A stretch of DNA of 64,000 nucleotides from Psychromonas algarum (GTDB lineage: Bacteria; Pseudomonadota; Gammaproteobacteria; Enterobacterales; Psychromonadaceae): NCBI RefSeq assembly GCF_004376845.1, contig NZ_SNUW01000002.1, forward strand, positions 248,001-312,000, written 5' to 3'. The notes under the pieces are model-generated. The model worked only from the letters and a program-made list of their open reading frames with translations, had not been told where the DNA came from and did not search any database. A program made the translations under genes and the position numbers. Below, in pieces: positions 17,067 through 29,298 of this stretch (the stretch's first letter is position 1; every line of letters begins with the position of its first letter).

Positions 17067-20000
17067 TTAACCTTGATCAAAATGTAATGTTACATTTTCT
17101 TCACCAAGTAAGCGCCCTAACTCAAATAACAAATCATCACTTGGGGTGATCGACCATTCTATACCTAGCTCCATTTCTGCTTGAGCTTGATGATTTTGAT
17201 AATTAACAAAAACAGGACACAAACCACCTGCAGCAGGTAATAACGCTTCTTTTAAACGATATTGAAATTGCTCAATGGTATATTTTTGTAGAATATTAGA
17301 AGAGATAGTTAAGCGTAATTTACTGGCAAAACGTTCACGAGCTTGATCAATACTCATGATCTCCCGCGCATTCATTTTCAAACCACCATTAAAATAGTCT
17401 TCACTGACTTGACCTTGCAACACTACAATATTATCAGTAAACAATAAAGCTTCATGTTGGTCTAACAAATCAGCAAAAATGGTTACATCCATGCGTGCAC
17501 TTTTATCATCAAGCGTTAAAATCCCCATACGTTTACCGGCTTTAGTGACCATCACACGCATCGCTAACACTAATCCACAAACTCGACTATTTTGACCTCG
17601 TCCATTAACAGTAAGAGCACTTAACTTAGCACAATTAATCGCACGCAAATGTGGCTCATATTGGTTAATAGGGTGTCCAGTTAAATACAAACCAAGTGTA
17701 TCTTTTTCACCTTTTAACCACTGTTTTTCTGGCCATTTTTCAACAATTGAAAATTTATTTTCAATTTCATCGTGATCCGTAGTCAATACACCAAACAGAT
17801 CTGATTGTCCTGATGACTCTGCCTTTTTATGCTGAGCAGCTCCCAGCAATGCATCACTCAAGTTCTCCATTAATGCTGCGCGATGTGGTCCTAAATTATC
17901 TAAAGCTCCCGCTAAAATTAGTTTTTCAATAATGCGTTTTCCACAACGTTTTAAATCAACCCGAGTACAAAAATCAAAGAGATCTTTAAATTTTCCACCT
18001 TGAGTTCTGGCTTCGATAATGGCATCAATAGGTGCTTCACCAACACCTTTTACCGCACCAATACCATAAATAATGCGCAAGTCTTTATCGACATTAAACT
18101 TAAACAAACCTTCGTTTACATCAGGCGGACATAAGGTTAATCCCATGTTATGGCATTCATCAACTAAAATGACGACTTTATCCGTGTTATCCATATCTGC
18201 AGACATTACCGCAGCCATAAAATAAGAAGGGTAAAAAGTTTTCATCCATAAAGTCTGATAAGACACTAATGCATAAGCCGCTGAATGCGATTTATTAAAT
18301 CCATAACCAGCAAACTTCTCTACCAAGTCAAAGATCTTCATGGCAAGTTCGCCATCGATACCATTTTCAACCGCACCAGATTCAAAGGTAGCACGCTGTT
18401 TGGCCATCTCTTCAGGTTTTTTCTTACCCATCGCACGGCGTAACATATCTGCGCCACCCAATGTGTAACCTGATAATACTTGGGCAATCTGCATTACCTG
18501 CTCTTGATATAAGATGATGCCATAGGTGGGAGATAGAATGTCTTTTAAGGATTCGTGCTGCCATTTCTCATCAGGGTAAGATACAACCTCACGGCCATGT
18601 TTACGCTCAATAAAGTTATCTACCATGCCTGATTGCAATGGCCCTGGACGGAATAAGGCTACCAAAGCGATCATATCTTCAAAACAGTCTGGCTGTAGAC
18701 GACGAATAAGATCCTTCATACCACGAGACTCTAACTGGAACACTGCAGTGGTTTCGTAACGCTTTAATAATTCAAAACAAGCAGGTTCAGTGAGATCTAT
18801 TTTTTCAATATAAATAGGCTCTTCACCACGCTCATGTTTATGCGCATTAGCCATATCTAACGCCCATTGAACTATGGTCAGAGTTCTTAACCCTAAGAAG
18901 TCAAATTTAACCAGCCCCGCCGTTTCTACATCATTTTTATCAAACTGAGTAACCGGATTATGACCTTCATCATCGCAATATAATGGTGCAAAATCGGTAA
19001 TAGTGGTTGGCGATATTACAACACCACCCGCATGTTTACCTGCATTACGAATAGTCCCTTCTAAAGTACGACACATATCAATTAAAGCGCGTACATCTTC
19101 ACTGGCATCATAACGTTCTTGTAATCTAGGCTCTTCTTCAAACGCTTTAGTTAAGGTCATACCAGGAGTGGGCGGAACTAATTTTGAAATACCATCAACA
19201 AAACCATAAGCATGCCCTAATACTCGCCCCACATCGCGGATAACCGCTTTGGCCGCCATAGTACCGAATGTTATAATTTGTGATACGGCATCTCGCCCAT
19301 ATAGTTCAGCTACATGGTCGATAACTTCATCACGTCTATCCATACAAAAGTCGATATCAAAATCGGGCATAGAGACACGTTCGGGATTCAAGAATCGCTC
19401 AAACAGTAACTCTAACTCTAATGGATCTAAGTCAGTAATTTTTAAAGCATACGCAACTAACGAACCAGCACCTGAACCACGGCCAGGACCAACGGGAATA
19501 TTGTTATCTTTACTCCATTGGATAAATTCCATTACGATCAAGAAATAGCCAGGGAACCCCATTTTATTAATAACGGTTAATTCTGTTTCTAAACGCTCAT
19601 CGTAAGGTTTTCTTATTTCTGCAAAATCAGGGCTACTCTTATCAAATAAGAACTCTAAACGAGCCTCCAAGCCTTCACGAGAAGCTTTACAGAAGAACTC
19701 ATCAATAGGTAATCCATCTGTTGGGAAATCCGGTAAAAAGTATTCCCCTAAGCGTAAAGTGACGTTACAGCGTTTGGCTATTTCGACACTATTTTGCAGT
19801 GCTTCCGGAATGTCAGAGAAAAGTTCACACATTTCCTCTTCACTACGTAAATACTGTTCGGGACTGTAATCTTTAGGGCGTTTTTCATCACCTAACGCAT
19901 AACCTTGATTGATACATACGCGAATATCATGTGCATCAAATAATTCTTTATCAGCAAATACAACTTCATTAGTGGCTACCACTGGTAATTGTTGCGCAGC

Positions 20001-20597
20001 AGCCCAATCAACGGCTAAATGAAGATAGTTTTCTTCATCAACTCGATTAGTACGGATCAGTTCAACATAATAACGATCCGGGAAATGTGTTTTGTAAAAT
20101 TGAGTAATTTCAGAAACAGCAAGTTGATTACCCTTTAATAACATTTTACCTAGGTCACCATCTTTAGCACCTGATAATAAAATAACCCCTTGTTGATGTT
20201 CAATTAACCAAGATTGTTCTAAAACGGCACGGCCTTTAACATGGCCCCTAAGATAAGCTTTGGAAATAAGCTCTGTTACATTTTTGTAACCCACTGCATC
20301 CATTGCTAATGCCGTTAAACGAAACTGTTGATCACCAAGTAAATCACTTTTTACCCAGAAATCAGCTCCCACTATCGGCTTCACTCCGGCACCATGAGCT
20401 GCACCATAAAACTTCACTAAACCACAAAAATTAGTTTGATCAGTGATCGCCAATGCAGGCATATTAAGTGCAGCAGTTTTAGCGACTAATGGTTTTACTT
20501 TTGTTAAACCATCCACCATAGAAAAATCACTATGTACACGTAAATGAACAAATTTAGGGGCAACTAATGGGGAAGTTTGATTACTTAATTCAGGCAT
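17067..20597 (-). CDS. dnaE: DNA polymerase III alpha subunit
   Basis: This is the replicative polymerase catalytic subunit (1176 residues; E. coli's has 1160). It has an N-terminal PHP domain starting [15 protein letters not shown] and a C-family polymerase core with the catalytic aspartates in MPDFDIDFC near residue 405. The region [16 protein letters not shown] precedes them and [19 protein letters not shown] follows. A helix-hairpin-helix region and an OB domain ([19 protein letters not shown]) lead to a C-terminal tau/clamp-binding part. It follows rnhB by 6 bp, with GAGA before the ATG. It sits in the conserved lpxB-rnhB-dnaE cluster. It acts in the polymerase III holoenzyme with epsilon, theta, beta and tau. 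Confidence 0.98.
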   Translation of the reverse strand: MPELSNQTSPLVAPKFVHLRVHSDFSMVDGLTKVKPLVAKTAALNMPALAITDQTNFCGLVKFYGAAHGAGVKPIVGADFWVKSDLLGDQQFRLTALAMDAVGYKNVTELISKAYLRGHVKGRAVLEQSWLIEHQQGVILLSGAKDGDLGKMLLKGNQLAVSEITQFYKTHFPDRYYVELIRTNRVDEENYLHLAVDWAAAQQLPVVATNEVVFADKELFDAHDIRVCINQGYALGDEKRPKDYSPEQYLRSEEEMCELFSDIPEALQNSVEIAKRCNVTLRLGEYFLPDFPTDGLPIDEFFCKASREGLEARLEFLFDKSSPDFAEIRKPYDERLETELTVINKMGFPGYFLIVMEFIQWSKDNNIPVGPGRGSGAGSLVAYALKITDLDPLELELLFERFLNPERVSMPDFDIDFCMDRRDEVIDHVAELYGRDAVSQIITFGTMAAKAVIRDVGRVLGHAYGFVDGISKLVPPTPGMTLTKAFEEEPRLQERYDASEDVRALIDMCRTLEGTIRNAGKHAGGVVISPTTITDFAPLYCDDEGHNPVTQFDKNDVETAGLVKFDFLGLRTLTIVQWALDMANAHKHERGEEPIYIEKIDLTEPACFELLKRYETTAVFQLESRGMKDLIRRLQPDCFEDMIALVALFRPGPLQSGMVDNFIERKHGREVVSYPDEKWQHESLKDILSPTYGIILYQEQVMQIAQVLSGYTLGGADMLRRAMGKKKPEEMAKQRATFESGAVENGIDGELAMKIFDLVEKFAGYGFNKSHSAAYALVSYQTLWMKTFYPSYFMAAVMSADMDNTDKVVILVDECHNMGLTLCPPDVNEGLFKFNVDKDLRIIYGIGAVKGVGEAPIDAIIEARTQGGKFKDLFDFCTRVDLKRCGKRIIEKLILAGALDNLGPHRAALMENLSDALLGAAQHKKAESSGQSDLFGVLTTDHDEIENKFSIVEKWPEKQWLKGEKDTLGLYLTGHPINQYEPHLRAINCAKLSALTVNGRGQNSRVCGLVLAMRVMVTKAGKRMGILTLDDKSARMDVTIFADLLDQHEALLFTDNIVVLQGQVSEDYFNGGLKMNAREIMSIDQARERFASKLRLTISSNILQKYTIEQFQYRLKEALLPAAGGLCPVFVNYQNHQAQAEMELGIEWSITPSDDLLFELGRLLGEENVTLHFDQG

Positions 20598-20603
20598 AAA
20601 TCT

Positions 20604-21224
20604 CTACTTCGCTGCTAATGCTAAGATCGCTTTAACGGGTTTAAAACTTTGACGGTATTCAGCGATCACCCCATTAGCTTCTAATGCTTCAAAATGAGCT
20701 TTTGTTGGATAACCTTTATGCTTAGCAAAGCCATATTCTGGATATCGTTGATCTAATTTAACCATCTCACGATCTCGTGTCACTTTAGCAATAATTGATG
20801 CCGCACTAATTTCAGCAACACGTAAATCACCTTTAACGATGGCTTCACTTGGCATATTTAAATTAGGGCAACGGTTACCATCAATAAACACAAAATTAGG
20901 TGTAATAGAGAGTCCTTGCACTGCGCGCTGCATCGCTAGCATAGTTGCATGTAAAATATTTAATTCATCTATTTCCGATGGTGACGCTCGGCCAATACTT
21001 ACCGTTAACGCATTCTCATTAATTTGGTCAAATAGTAGGGCTAATTTCTTTTCACTTAATTTTTTAGAATCTGTTAAACCTTGAATAGGTTTATTTGGAT
21101 CTAAAATAACGGCAGCAGTAACAACATCCCCAACCAATGGACCTCGTCCAACTTCATCAACACCTGCAATATATTGGCAGTCAGGATAAATTACTTCAGG
21201 AAAATCAGTGATTAGTTTAGCCAT
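20604..21224 (-). CDS. rnhB: ribonuclease HII
   Basis: RNase HII (206 residues) cuts the RNA strand of RNA-DNA hybrids and removes single ribonucleotides from DNA. The first motif [19 protein letters not shown] supplies the acidic DE pair, FIDGN gives another aspartate, and [16 protein letters not shown] is the C-terminal signature. It lies 2 bp after lpxB and 6 bp before dnaE, the usual gammaproteobacterial order. The start codon and length match the family. Confidence 0.97.
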   Translation of the reverse strand: MAKLITDFPEVIYPDCQYIAGVDEVGRGPLVGDVVTAAVILDPNKPIQGLTDSKKLSEKKLALLFDQINENALTVSIGRASPSEIDELNILHATMLAMQRAVQGLSITPNFVFIDGNRCPNLNMPSEAIVKGDLRVAEISAASIIAKVTRDREMVKLDQRYPEYGFAKHKGYPTKAHFEALEANGVIAEYRQSFKPVKAILALAAK

Positions 21225-21226
21225 GT

Positions 21227-22372
21227 TTATTTGTCTCTATTTAATAATTTAATAACCGCATTTGCTGCTTGCGTATCTGCATCACATTTAATTAATTGAT
21301 GTAACTCGGTGAAAGTATCAATCATTTTCTGTGCATCATGTTCAATAAGACGTTCTAATTCAGCAACAATTTTCTCAACGGTACAATCTTTCTGACTTAA
21401 CTCTTTAACCACTTCTTTATCAGCAATTAAATTAGGTAGAGAAGTGAATTTTACGCTCGATAGGGCTTTAGCAATAATATAAGTAATAGGTTTCACTTTA
21501 TAAGCAACAACCATAGGGGCTTTTGCTAACATAGCTTCTAAAGCAGCTGTACCTGACGCTAATAATACCGTGTCAGCTGATTGTAAAACAGCACTAGACT
21601 GACCATCAAATAAAGTAATGGGTAAACTTGATGCTAATGCATCAATTTGAGACTGAAACTGTGCTTTACGACTGTCATTTACCATAGGCACGATAAATCG
21701 ATAATCGGGATATTTTTGATAGATAATTTCCGCTGCTTGTAAAAATATTGGCCCTAACATCTCTACTTCCGCTTTACGACTACCTGGTAATATCGCAATA
21801 ATTTTTTCATCCAGCTGAATGTTGAGTTGTGCTCGAGCACCTGATTTATCGCGTTCTAAAGGTAGTTGATCAGCAAGTGTATGGCCGACAAATTGGCAAG
21901 GTACATCAAACCTATCATAGAAAGCTTTTTCAAAAGGTAAAAATGCTAATACAAGATCTGTTGCTTTAGCAATTTTATGGATCCTCCATTGTTTCCATGC
22001 CCACACAGAAGGACTTACATAATGGATCGTTTTAATTCCTTGTTGTTTTAATTTTAACTCAACAGTTAAATTAAAATCAGGAGCATCAATTCCGATAAAG
22101 ATATCAGGAGGATTGTTAATAAAGTGCTGAATAATTGATTTACGAATGCTTAAAATACTACCTAACTTGCCTAATACTTCTACAAACCCCATTACCGACA
22201 ATGCTTCTAATGGATGTAATGCTGTACAGCCTTGGGCAATCATTCTTGGCCCTGCAATGCCTTCAAAGATAGCATCTGGGTATTGTTTTTTAAGTGCTTT
22301 AATTAACCCTTCACCTAAAATATCACCCGAGGTTTCACCCGCTATTAATCCAATGCGCAATGGTTTTGTCAT
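21227..22372 (-). CDS. lpxB: lipid-A-disaccharide synthase
   Basis: LpxB (381 residues) is a GT19 glycosyltransferase that joins UDP-2,3-diacylglucosamine and lipid X into the lipid A disaccharide on the cytoplasmic face of the inner membrane. Motifs seen include [17 protein letters not shown] at the start, [29 protein letters not shown] and [11 protein letters not shown]. In E. coli it is coupled directly to lpxA. Here 87 bp with a strong terminator lie between them, so lpxB-rnhB-dnaE-tilS probably has its own promoter or receives limited read-through. Confidence 0.97.
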   Translation of the reverse strand: MTKPLRIGLIAGETSGDILGEGLIKALKKQYPDAIFEGIAGPRMIAQGCTALHPLEALSVMGFVEVLGKLGSILSIRKSIIQHFINNPPDIFIGIDAPDFNLTVELKLKQQGIKTIHYVSPSVWAWKQWRIHKIAKATDLVLAFLPFEKAFYDRFDVPCQFVGHTLADQLPLERDKSGARAQLNIQLDEKIIAILPGSRKAEVEMLGPIFLQAAEIIYQKYPDYRFIVPMVNDSRKAQFQSQIDALASSLPITLFDGQSSAVLQSADTVLLASGTAALEAMLAKAPMVVAYKVKPITYIIAKALSSVKFTSLPNLIADKEVVKELSQKDCTVEKIVAELERLIEHDAQKMIDTFTELHQLIKCDADTQAANAVIKLLNRDK

Positions 22373-22401
22373 GAACTTCTTCTTCTAAAATCGTAGTGAT
22401 T

Positions 22402-22433
22402 AAAATTAAAAAAAAAGGCTCAAAAAGAGCCTT
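22402..22433 (-). terminator. terminator between lpxA and lpxB
   Basis: On the minus strand AAGGCTC-TTTTT-GAGCCTT forms a 7-bp stem (22427-22433 with 22415-22421), followed by a long U-rich run complementary to the A-run ending at 22416. It lies 26 bases after the lpxA stop and about 30 before the lpxB start. This is unusual, because the two genes are normally contiguous in one operon. Confidence 0.85.
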
Positions 22434-22459
22434 GTTTTAAAATACGTAAAACAAACAGC

Positions 22460-23248
22460 TTATCGAACAATACCGCGATTTTCTGCAGAAATAAAATCTA
22501 ATAAAATCTTTAATTCTGGACAATCTGCAACGCTTTCGGCTATTTCAGCTTTTGCTTGTTCCAAGGTATTACCATTTCGACAAATTGCTTTATAAGCTCG
22601 TTTTATTTGCATTATTGTTGCACTACTAAAACCTTGGCGTTTTAAACCAACAGAGTTTATACCCTGTGCCTGAGCATAATTACCCGAGGCCATAAAGTAA
22701 GGAGGAATATCTTTATTGACAGCAGAACAGCCACCAATCATTGCATATTCACCAACACGAGAAAATTGATGTAATGCAGTTAATCCACCAATAATAACGT
22801 TGTTTGCAATTTTACTGTGACCAGCAAGTGTCGCATTATTTGATAGGATAATGTTATTACCTAAGATACAGTCATGTGCAATATGAACATAAGCCATTAA
22901 TAAGCATTTATTACCTATTTTGGTTATACTGTTATCCTGCGCAGTACCACGATGAACAGTACAACTTTCACGGAAAACATTATAATCTCCGATCTCAAGA
23001 TAAGTTATTTCACCATTGTATTTTAAATCTTGGCAATCTTCGCCCACTGAAGCAAATTGGTAAATTTTATTACCTTTGCCCATTTTAGTTGTACCTTTAA
23101 TTACAACATGTGGACCAATCCAGCAATCATCACCAATTTCAACATTATCGCCGATGATGGTATATGGACCGACCTCTACGTTTTTGCCAATAACTGCATT
23201 TTCATGCACTATCGCTGTTGGATGAATTTTTGCTGTAGAATCAATCAT
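22460..23248 (-). CDS. lpxA: UDP-N-acetylglucosamine acyltransferase
   Basis: LpxA carries out the first step of lipid A synthesis, moving a 3-hydroxyacyl chain from ACP to UDP-GlcNAc. It is a left-handed beta-helix built of hexapeptide repeats ([25 protein letters not shown]), with the catalytic-histidine region HIAHDCILGNNIILSNNATL and the GLKRQGFS element. The start is the ATG at 23248, overlapping the fabZ stop as TAATG, with AAGAGAG upstream. This gives 262 residues, the same as E. coli LpxA. A frame beginning 13 codons earlier exists but would lie inside fabZ. Confidence 0.97.
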   Translation of the reverse strand: MIDSTAKIHPTAIVHENAVIGKNVEVGPYTIIGDNVEIGDDCWIGPHVVIKGTTKMGKGNKIYQFASVGEDCQDLKYNGEITYLEIGDYNVFRESCTVHRGTAQDNSITKIGNKCLLMAYVHIAHDCILGNNIILSNNATLAGHSKIANNVIIGGLTALHQFSRVGEYAMIGGCSAVNKDIPPYFMASGNYAQAQGINSVGLKRQGFSSATIMQIKRAYKAICRNGNTLEQAKAEIAESVADCPELKILLDFISAENRGIVR

Positions 23249-23700
23249 TAAATCTCTCTTCTTGCACACATTATTTCGGCCTGACAAACTACTTGCCCAT
23301 CAACTTTAGCATAACATTGGAATTTACCCATTCCACGTTTTTCACTTAAGCATTTCACGTCAAGATCTAATCTATCACCAGGTACTACTGGCTTGCGGAA
23401 TTTAACTTTGTCAATTGAAGCAAAGAAATACAATTCATTTTCAGCAGGTTTACCGTGTTTAGTAAAAGCAAGTACACCTGTTGCTTGCGCTAATGCCTCT
23501 AAAATCAACACGCCTGGGAATACTGGAGTTCCAGGGAAGTGACCAGTAAACTGAGGCTCATTAAATGATACATTTTTATAGCCGATAAGTGTTTCACCAG
23601 GCACATGGTCTACGACACGATCCAGTAATAAAAATGGGTAACGATGTGGCAGAAGATCCATGATCTCTTTAATATCCAGACTATTTAATTCGTTAGGCAC
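23248..23700 (-). CDS. fabZ: 3-hydroxyacyl-[acyl-carrier-protein] dehydratase FabZ
   Basis: FabZ dehydrates 3-hydroxyacyl-ACP in fatty acid synthesis and competes with LpxA and LpxD for the same acyl-ACP. Motifs seen are [14 protein letters not shown], the active-site histidine block [20 protein letters not shown] with its glutamate, and [12 protein letters not shown] place the start at a GTG at 23700, with TAAGGAA 6-7 nt upstream, partly formed from the lpxD stop. This gives 150 residues, close to the family's usual 151. The frame also continues upstream inside lpxD, which would add 13 residues not found in the family. It lies between lpxD and lpxA, the standard order. Confidence 0.96.
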   Translation of the reverse strand: MPNELNSLDIKEIMDLLPHRYPFLLLDRVVDHVPGETLIGYKNVSFNEPQFTGHFPGTPVFPGVLILEALAQATGVLAFTKHGKPAENELYFFASIDKVKFRKPVVPGDRLDLDVKCLSEKRGMGKFQCYAKVDGQVVCQAEIMCARREI

Positions 23701-23710
23701 GATAATTTCC

Positions 23711-24733
23711 TTAGTTTTTATCTTCAATTTGTTTTTCAAGCTGTTTAACTCGCTTGAACAATTCTTCTATTTTTAAAGTATAAGCAGTTGTTTTACGCCA
23801 TGCTCTATTCTCTTGAGCAGGTACACCTGATGAATATATACCGGGTTTGTTAATACTTCTCATCACCATAGAGTCACCAGTGATCACTACGTTATCAGTC
23901 ACAGTAATATGACCATTAATAGCAACGCTACCACCAACAATACAACTTTTTCCAATCTGAGTACTTCCTGCGACATTTGTGCCACCAGCAATGGCGGTAT
24001 GATCGCCAATTTGTACGTTGTGTGCAATCTGACATAGGTTATCAATCTTAACACCATTACCAATAATAGTATCTGACAACGCACCTCTATCAATTGAAGT
24101 ATTTGATCCTATTTCTACATTATCACCGATGATCACATCACCAATCTGTGGAATTTTAACCCAAGTTCCTTGGTATGGAGCATTGCCAAAACCATCAGAA
24201 CCAATCACAGTATTAGCATGGATAATAACCTTACTTCCTAAATGACAACGATGATAAATAGAAACATTAGAATAGATTTTACATCCTTCTCCTAATGTAC
24301 TTTCTTCGCCAATGACTACATTAGGAAACAATTGACAGTTATCAGCAATCTTTGCACCTTTAGCAATGACTACGTTTTCACCAATAGCCACGTTTTTACC
24401 CAGTACAACAGATTCATGAATTTGCGCAGAGTCTGCAATAACAGTCGATAAATTAGGTGTTGTATCAAATAAACGTGCTAACAATGCATAACCCACATAC
24501 GGGTTATCCATAAATAAAGCATTACCTTGGTAAGTCTCTTTTAACGCAGTAGGTAATACAATTGCACTTGCATTACATTCACTTAAACGAAGCAGTAATT
24601 TTTTATCTGAGACGAATGTAATGTCCCCTTCTTTGGCACCATGAAAGGTAGCTAAACGATGTAATTGTAAATCACCATCACCACCTAATTGAGCAGATAA
24701 TTGTGCAGCTAAGCTAGTTAATGAATAAGTCAT
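23711..24733 (-). CDS. lpxD: UDP-3-O-(3-hydroxyacyl)glucosamine N-acyltransferase
   Basis: LpxD (340 residues) adds the N-linked hydroxyacyl chain in the third step of lipid A synthesis. An N-terminal domain (about 1-100) precedes a hexapeptide left-handed beta-helix (repeats such as [20 protein letters not shown]). The catalytic-histidine region is [16 protein letters not shown], and a C-terminal helix ([18 protein letters not shown]) ends the protein. It lies 8 bp after skp and 10 bp before fabZ in the conserved bamA-skp-lpxD-fabZ-lpxA unit. Confidence 0.97.
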   Translation of the reverse strand: MTYSLTSLAAQLSAQLGGDGDLQLHRLATFHGAKEGDITFVSDKKLLLRLSECNASAIVLPTALKETYQGNALFMDNPYVGYALLARLFDTTPNLSTVIADSAQIHESVVLGKNVAIGENVVIAKGAKIADNCQLFPNVVIGEESTLGEGCKIYSNVSIYHRCHLGSKVIIHANTVIGSDGFGNAPYQGTWVKIPQIGDVIIGDNVEIGSNTSIDRGALSDTIIGNGVKIDNLCQIAHNVQIGDHTAIAGGTNVAGSTQIGKSCIVGGSVAINGHITVTDNVVITGDSMVMRSINKPGIYSSGVPAQENRAWRKTTAYTLKIEELFKRVKQLEKQIEDKN

Positions 24734-24741
24734 AATTAAAC

Positions 24742-25251
24742 CTACTTAGTACTAATTTTTTGAATTACTTTATCTGAAATATCTAGTGCTGGTGTTGAGA
24801 ATACAACTTGCTCACCATTTAAAATAAGATCGTAGTGCCCTTCTTTAGCAATGTTATTAATAACATCTCGAATCACTGCTAGTGCTTTTTGCTGCTCTTC
24901 ACCTTGACGACGACGTTGATCTTCTTCAAAAGCTTTACCCATGAATTTATATTCTGATACTTTAACTTCAATTTGGCGTTTTAATGCTGTTAGTTCATTA
25001 TTACTTAATAACTCACCATCTTTTTTAATTTTTGTTTCTAAAGTACGGATCTCTTTTTCTAATTTTTGTAGTGCTGCAACGCGGTCTTTAAATTCAGCTT
25101 CTAATGTTTTAATAATCTTGTCTCGTTGTGGAGACTCTTGCATTACTTTTGTTGGAAATACCACACCAATTTTTTGTGTTTCCGCAGCATGCACAGCAGA
25201 TACTGTTACCAGTGTAGCGGCTAATGTAATCACTTTTAAAAAGGTCTTCAT
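24742..25251 (-). CDS. skp: periplasmic chaperone Skp/OmpH
   Basis: This 169-residue protein has a signal peptide (1-22, cleaved after SAVHA) and a long Lys/Glu-rich coiled-coil middle (about 45-130) with [12 protein letters not shown]-like residues typical of OmpH/Skp. The C-terminal end returns to the body domain with [20 protein letters not shown]. Skp is a trimeric jellyfish-shaped periplasmic holdase that carries unfolded outer-membrane proteins to the BAM complex. The gene lies between bamA and lpxD, 102 bp after bamA, the canonical position. Confidence 0.95.
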   Translation of the reverse strand: MKTFLKVITLAATLVTVSAVHAAETQKIGVVFPTKVMQESPQRDKIIKTLEAEFKDRVAALQKLEKEIRTLETKIKKDGELLSNNELTALKRQIEVKVSEYKFMGKAFEEDQRRRQGEEQQKALAVIRDVINNIAKEGHYDLILNGEQVVFSTPALDISDKVIQKISTK

Positions 25252-25353
25252 GTTGTAACTCCGTATTAAATAATATTTGTCATAAAAAATGTTAAAAATA
25301 AGCTTACAAGTAAAACATACTTTGTAGAGCTAATGAAATACTTACTGCTTTAA

Positions 25354-27774
25354 TTAGAACACGTCACCAATATTGAATGAGAATATCTCAGTTCTATCAC
25401 CTTCATATTCTTTTATTGGTAGTGCTAAAGTAAAGATTAATGGTCCCATTGGTGAAACCCAAGTTAATTGAGTACCAAAAGATGCACGCATTCGACCCGG
25501 TTTAGAATAATCACCTGCATAATCACAATTATATGAACAACTGAAACGGCTGTAAGCATCATAATTATATTCAGTATCCCACGCTTCACCGGCATCAACA
25601 AAGAGACTGCTACGTACTTGACGAGAGTAAGCTTCATCTAAGAATGGAGCAGGGAAAATAAGTTCCGCACTTAATGTGTATTTTGCATTCCCCCCTACCG
25701 CACTATCAGTATAAGAAGAGGTTGCATTACCATTACTTTGTCCAATATACATTGCACGAGGACCAACAGTATTATTAGAGAAACCACGTAATGTTCGGTA
25801 ACCACCTACAAAATAGTTTTCAAAGAAAGGTAGCACTTGGTCATTACCTTCAAACTGACCATAACCATTACCATAACCTAAACTACCACGTAATAATGTT
25901 GTCCATTCACCATCATCGGTGATCCTTTGGTAGTTACGGATATCAAAGTTAATTTTGAAGAATTGTATATCCGAACCTGGCACAGTGATTTTACCACGTA
26001 AAGTATGCATCATACCTTGCGTTGCAAGTTGCCCTTTATCTAGGTTATTTCGAGTCCAAGTGGCTGTTATATCGTAATTTTGGAAATCAGCACTACCATC
26101 AGGATTTTGTAATGAACCATAAATATTCCAGAAATTTCTTAATTGCTCATAACTTTGTAACTCTGAAATACCATTGTTTTCCCAACCGACGCTAAAACCT
26201 AAGCGGTTGATTTCATTTACAGGGAAACCTGTACTTAAACGGATCCCGTAAGTTGTGTTGGTATAATCAACAATGTTTGCATCACCCGCTTCAAATTTGT
26301 CGTAATAAATACGACCACCACCACTAACAGCATCTTTTGTTAGATAAGGTGTATCATAATTCACACTTGCATTAAGACTGTAATCATTAACTTTTACTTC
26401 AAAGCCAACTTTATCACCACTTCCTAAGAAGTTATTTTGTTGTACACCAGCACTTAAACTTAACCCAGATTCAGTACCGTAACCAATACCAGCATTAAAG
26501 TTACCAGAAGGTTGCTCTGCAACGTTAACGCTAACATCAACGAGATCTTCACTCACTCGTTCAGTATTAATATTAACGGTAGAGAAGAAGCCTAAACGAT
26601 TTAAGCGAGCACGTGACGTTTCTAATGCTTCACTTGAAAGCCAGCCACCTTCCATTTGACGCATTTCTCGGCGTAATACAACATCTTTAGTTGTATTATT
26701 ACCTGAAATATTAATATGTCTTACATAACCACGTTGCCCAGGATCAATAGAAAAATTCACCACAACTGTATGCGTTTCATCATCAATTTCAGGATAAGTA
26801 TTTACTTCTGGGAAAGCATAACCTAAACGACCGAAATATTTACGAATACTCTGCTCAGTTGCAGAGACATCAGATGCAGAATAAGTATCACCCTTTTCAA
26901 AGGTCACTAACGTTTTAATATCTTCATCATGACCTAACAAATCACCGATAAAAGTGACATCACCGACTTTATACATATCACCTTCAGTCACATTTACAGT
27001 AACGTAAACACCTTTTTTATTGGGTCTTAATGCGACTTGAGTTTCATCAATTTTAAAACGAATATAACCTCGGTCTAAGTAATAACTTTTAATAACTTCT
27101 AAATCACCAGCTAACTTTTGCTTTTGATAATTATCATCAGCAAAGAAGTCCCACCAACCACCAGAATGGCTTAATGTTAGACGCTTTAATAAGGTGCCAT
27201 CGCTATAAATGGTATTACCGACAATATTAATTTGTTCTATTTTAGCCGTTAAACCTTCACGGAAAACAAACTGCAATGAAACACGATTGCGTGGCAACGG
27301 TGTAACAATTGTTTCAACTTGGGCACTATATTTACCAACACTATGGTAAAAATCTTCTAAGCTTTTTTCTATATTTGATAAAACAGTTCTATCGAGTGAT
27401 TCGCCCACTTGAATAGAAGATGCTTTTAGAGAATCTAAGATTTGATCTTCAGTTAACTTCTTATTACCCGTTAACTCAATCGCACTGATAGTTGGTCGTT
27501 CTTTTACTTTAAAGATAACAACGGAGCCATTTCTAAATAACTCAATGGATTCAAAATGGGCACTACTATAAAGTTTTTTGACGGCCTGAGACAATTCGTA
27601 ATCGTCAACTACGTCACCTTCTCGAATAGGCAAACTTAATAATGCAGCCCCAAGAGTAACTCGTTGCAATCCTTCAAATTGCAAATCTGAAACGGTAAAA
27701 CTTTCAGCAAAAGAAAGAGAAGAGAAAAGTGTTGAAACACTCAGTGCCAATGCTAATAAATACTTCTTAAACAT
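25354..27774 (-). CDS. bamA: outer membrane protein assembly factor BamA
   Basis: BamA (806 residues) is the central subunit of the complex that folds beta-barrel proteins into the outer membrane. It has a signal peptide (1-23), five POTRA domains (about 24-425, the first beginning [14 protein letters not shown]) and a C-terminal 16-strand barrel. The barrel carries the substrate-exit motif GGYRTLRGF in its conserved loop, and the protein ends in FNIGDVF with the C-terminal aromatic residue. The gene lies between rseP and skp. 123 bp separate it from rseP, room for an internal promoter. The family is essential. Confidence 0.98.
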   Translation of the reverse strand: MFKKYLLALALSVSTLFSSLSFAESFTVSDLQFEGLQRVTLGAALLSLPIREGDVVDDYELSQAVKKLYSSAHFESIELFRNGSVVIFKVKERPTISAIELTGNKKLTEDQILDSLKASSIQVGESLDRTVLSNIEKSLEDFYHSVGKYSAQVETIVTPLPRNRVSLQFVFREGLTAKIEQINIVGNTIYSDGTLLKRLTLSHSGGWWDFFADDNYQKQKLAGDLEVIKSYYLDRGYIRFKIDETQVALRPNKKGVYVTVNVTEGDMYKVGDVTFIGDLLGHDEDIKTLVTFEKGDTYSASDVSATEQSIRKYFGRLGYAFPEVNTYPEIDDETHTVVVNFSIDPGQRGYVRHINISGNNTTKDVVLRREMRQMEGGWLSSEALETSRARLNRLGFFSTVNINTERVSEDLVDVSVNVAEQPSGNFNAGIGYGTESGLSLSAGVQQNNFLGSGDKVGFEVKVNDYSLNASVNYDTPYLTKDAVSGGGRIYYDKFEAGDANIVDYTNTTYGIRLSTGFPVNEINRLGFSVGWENNGISELQSYEQLRNFWNIYGSLQNPDGSADFQNYDITATWTRNNLDKGQLATQGMMHTLRGKITVPGSDIQFFKINFDIRNYQRITDDGEWTTLLRGSLGYGNGYGQFEGNDQVLPFFENYFVGGYRTLRGFSNNTVGPRAMYIGQSNGNATSSYTDSAVGGNAKYTLSAELIFPAPFLDEAYSRQVRSSLFVDAGEAWDTEYNYDAYSRFSCSYNCDYAGDYSKPGRMRASFGTQLTWVSPMGPLIFTLALPIKEYEGDRTEIFSFNIGDVF

Positions 27775-27897
27775 TATCTAGAAAATCCTTTACGCACTTT
27801 AGTGCAAACAATTCAAACAGGTAAATTAATAACGGCGCGTAGTGTACCACTTCAATACACTAACAGAATGTGTCGCCTAACAACTTGTTTGCAATTT

Positions 27898-29298
27898 TTA
27901 TAATAAATTAAAATCATTTAATATTGCGATTGACATAAATGTCATCAAAACAGCAATACCAATTTTAAAACCAAATTCTTGTATTCTTTCTGAAACAGGC
28001 TTCCCTGTAATTGCTTCAATAAAGTAATACATTAAATGTCCTCCATCTAATACAGGTAGAGGGATTAAATTCATAATACCTAAATTAACACTGATCAATG
28101 CGATAAAACCTAAGAAAGAAGCAATACCATAATCTGCGCTCATACCAGCCCCTTTAGCAATACCAACAGGACCACTTAAATTTTTAACCGACATTTCACC
28201 AGAAACTAACTTTACTAAAGTAGAAAAAGTAAGTTTTGTTAATTGCCAAGTTTTATCCACCCCTTTACTGACAGATTCGAAGACACCATATTGTAAACTA
28301 ACACGAAACTGTTCGGGGTAAGTATTAACTTTAGGAGCAAGTCCAATATACCCTTGTATAACCCCATTACCGACCTCACGTGCATCAGGTGTTAACATTA
28401 ATATTTTTTGTGAACCTTGTCGTTCAATTACCAGTTTCAGCGCTTTATTGGCACTCTCCTGAATGACCTGAACAAATTGTTGCCAATCTTGTAATGCGAC
28501 TCCATTAACTGCAAGTAATTTGTCTCCAACAGTTAAACCACTACGTTGAGAAGCACTATTATCAGCAATAGTGTTTGCAATTAAATGTACTTTTGGAGAA
28601 TAAGGAATAAAACCTAAACTAGTAATAACGGATTCTTTTTTAGGATCAAATTTCCAATCAGCAAGTGAGACTGTATAAGTTTGGCTTGGTTCCGTCACTA
28701 GAGGTAAGTTGGACTTATTTTTTGAGATAGAATCAATATTTGTTAAAGGATCAATAGTTAACTCAAAATCCGCTTCACCTATTTGTGCAACTAACGCTAA
28801 ATTTAATGCTTCCCAGTCATTAACCGATTGACCATTAACCGCACTCACCTGAAATGCTTTTTGTTGATGCACAACACTCACGGGAGAATATTCTGCTACC
28901 TGACTAATAATAGGCTTTGCGCTGTTTACTCCAATCATATACATCAACCAAAATGCAATAATGGCTAATAAGAAGTTTGCAATGGGCCCTGCCGCAACAA
29001 TAGCAATACGTTGCCACACAGTTTTTTTATCAAATGCAAATTGCTGTAATTCTTCAGGCACTTCTTCAACACGGCCATCTAACATTTTAACGTAACCACC
29101 CAAAGGGATAGCTGCAATAGCAAACTCGGTGCCGTGTTTATCTGTTTTTTTAAATAGCACTTTACCAAAACCAATGGAAAAACGATGTACCTTTACATTA
29201 CAACGACGCGCAACCCAGAAATGTCCATACTCATGAATGGCAACTAAAATACTTAATGCAATAATAAATGCAGCCGTATTCCAAATGAAATCTAACAA
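27898..29298 (-). CDS. rseP: site-2 zinc protease RseP
   Basis: RseP (466 residues; E. coli 450) is an inner-membrane intramembrane protease that cuts the anti-sigma factor RseA to release sigma-E during envelope stress. The zinc motif HEYGH lies in the first membrane helix (about residues 22-26). Two periplasmic PDZ domains follow, and the C-terminal helix has NLIPLPVLDGGHLMYY, the third zinc ligand. The start appears to be a TTG at 29298, with GAGG 6 nt upstream and LDFIWN aligning with E. coli's LSFLWD. It overlaps the dxr stop by 7 nt. In the window it follows dxr and precedes bamA. Confidence 0.96.
   Translation of the reverse strand: MLDFIWNTAAFIIALSILVAIHEYGHFWVARRCNVKVHRFSIGFGKVLFKKTDKHGTEFAIAAIPLGGYVKMLDGRVEEVPEELQQFAFDKKTVWQRIAIVAAGPIANFLLAIIAFWLMYMIGVNSAKPIISQVAEYSPVSVVHQQKAFQVSAVNGQSVNDWEALNLALVAQIGEADFELTIDPLTNIDSISKNKSNLPLVTEPSQTYTVSLADWKFDPKKESVITSLGFIPYSPKVHLIANTIADNSASQRSGLTVGDKLLAVNGVALQDWQQFVQVIQESANKALKLVIERQGSQKILMLTPDAREVGNGVIQGYIGLAPKVNTYPEQFRVSLQYGVFESVSKGVDKTWQLTKLTFSTLVKLVSGEMSVKNLSGPVGIAKGAGMSADYGIASFLGFIALISVNLGIMNLIPLPVLDGGHLMYYFIEAITGKPVSERIQEFGFKIGIAVLMTFMSIAILNDFNLL

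Noticed and set aside
22876-23251. Open frames on the plus strand across lpxA
   Set aside because: They arise from the hexapeptide repeat codons of lpxA, and the other strand carries a full-length known gene.
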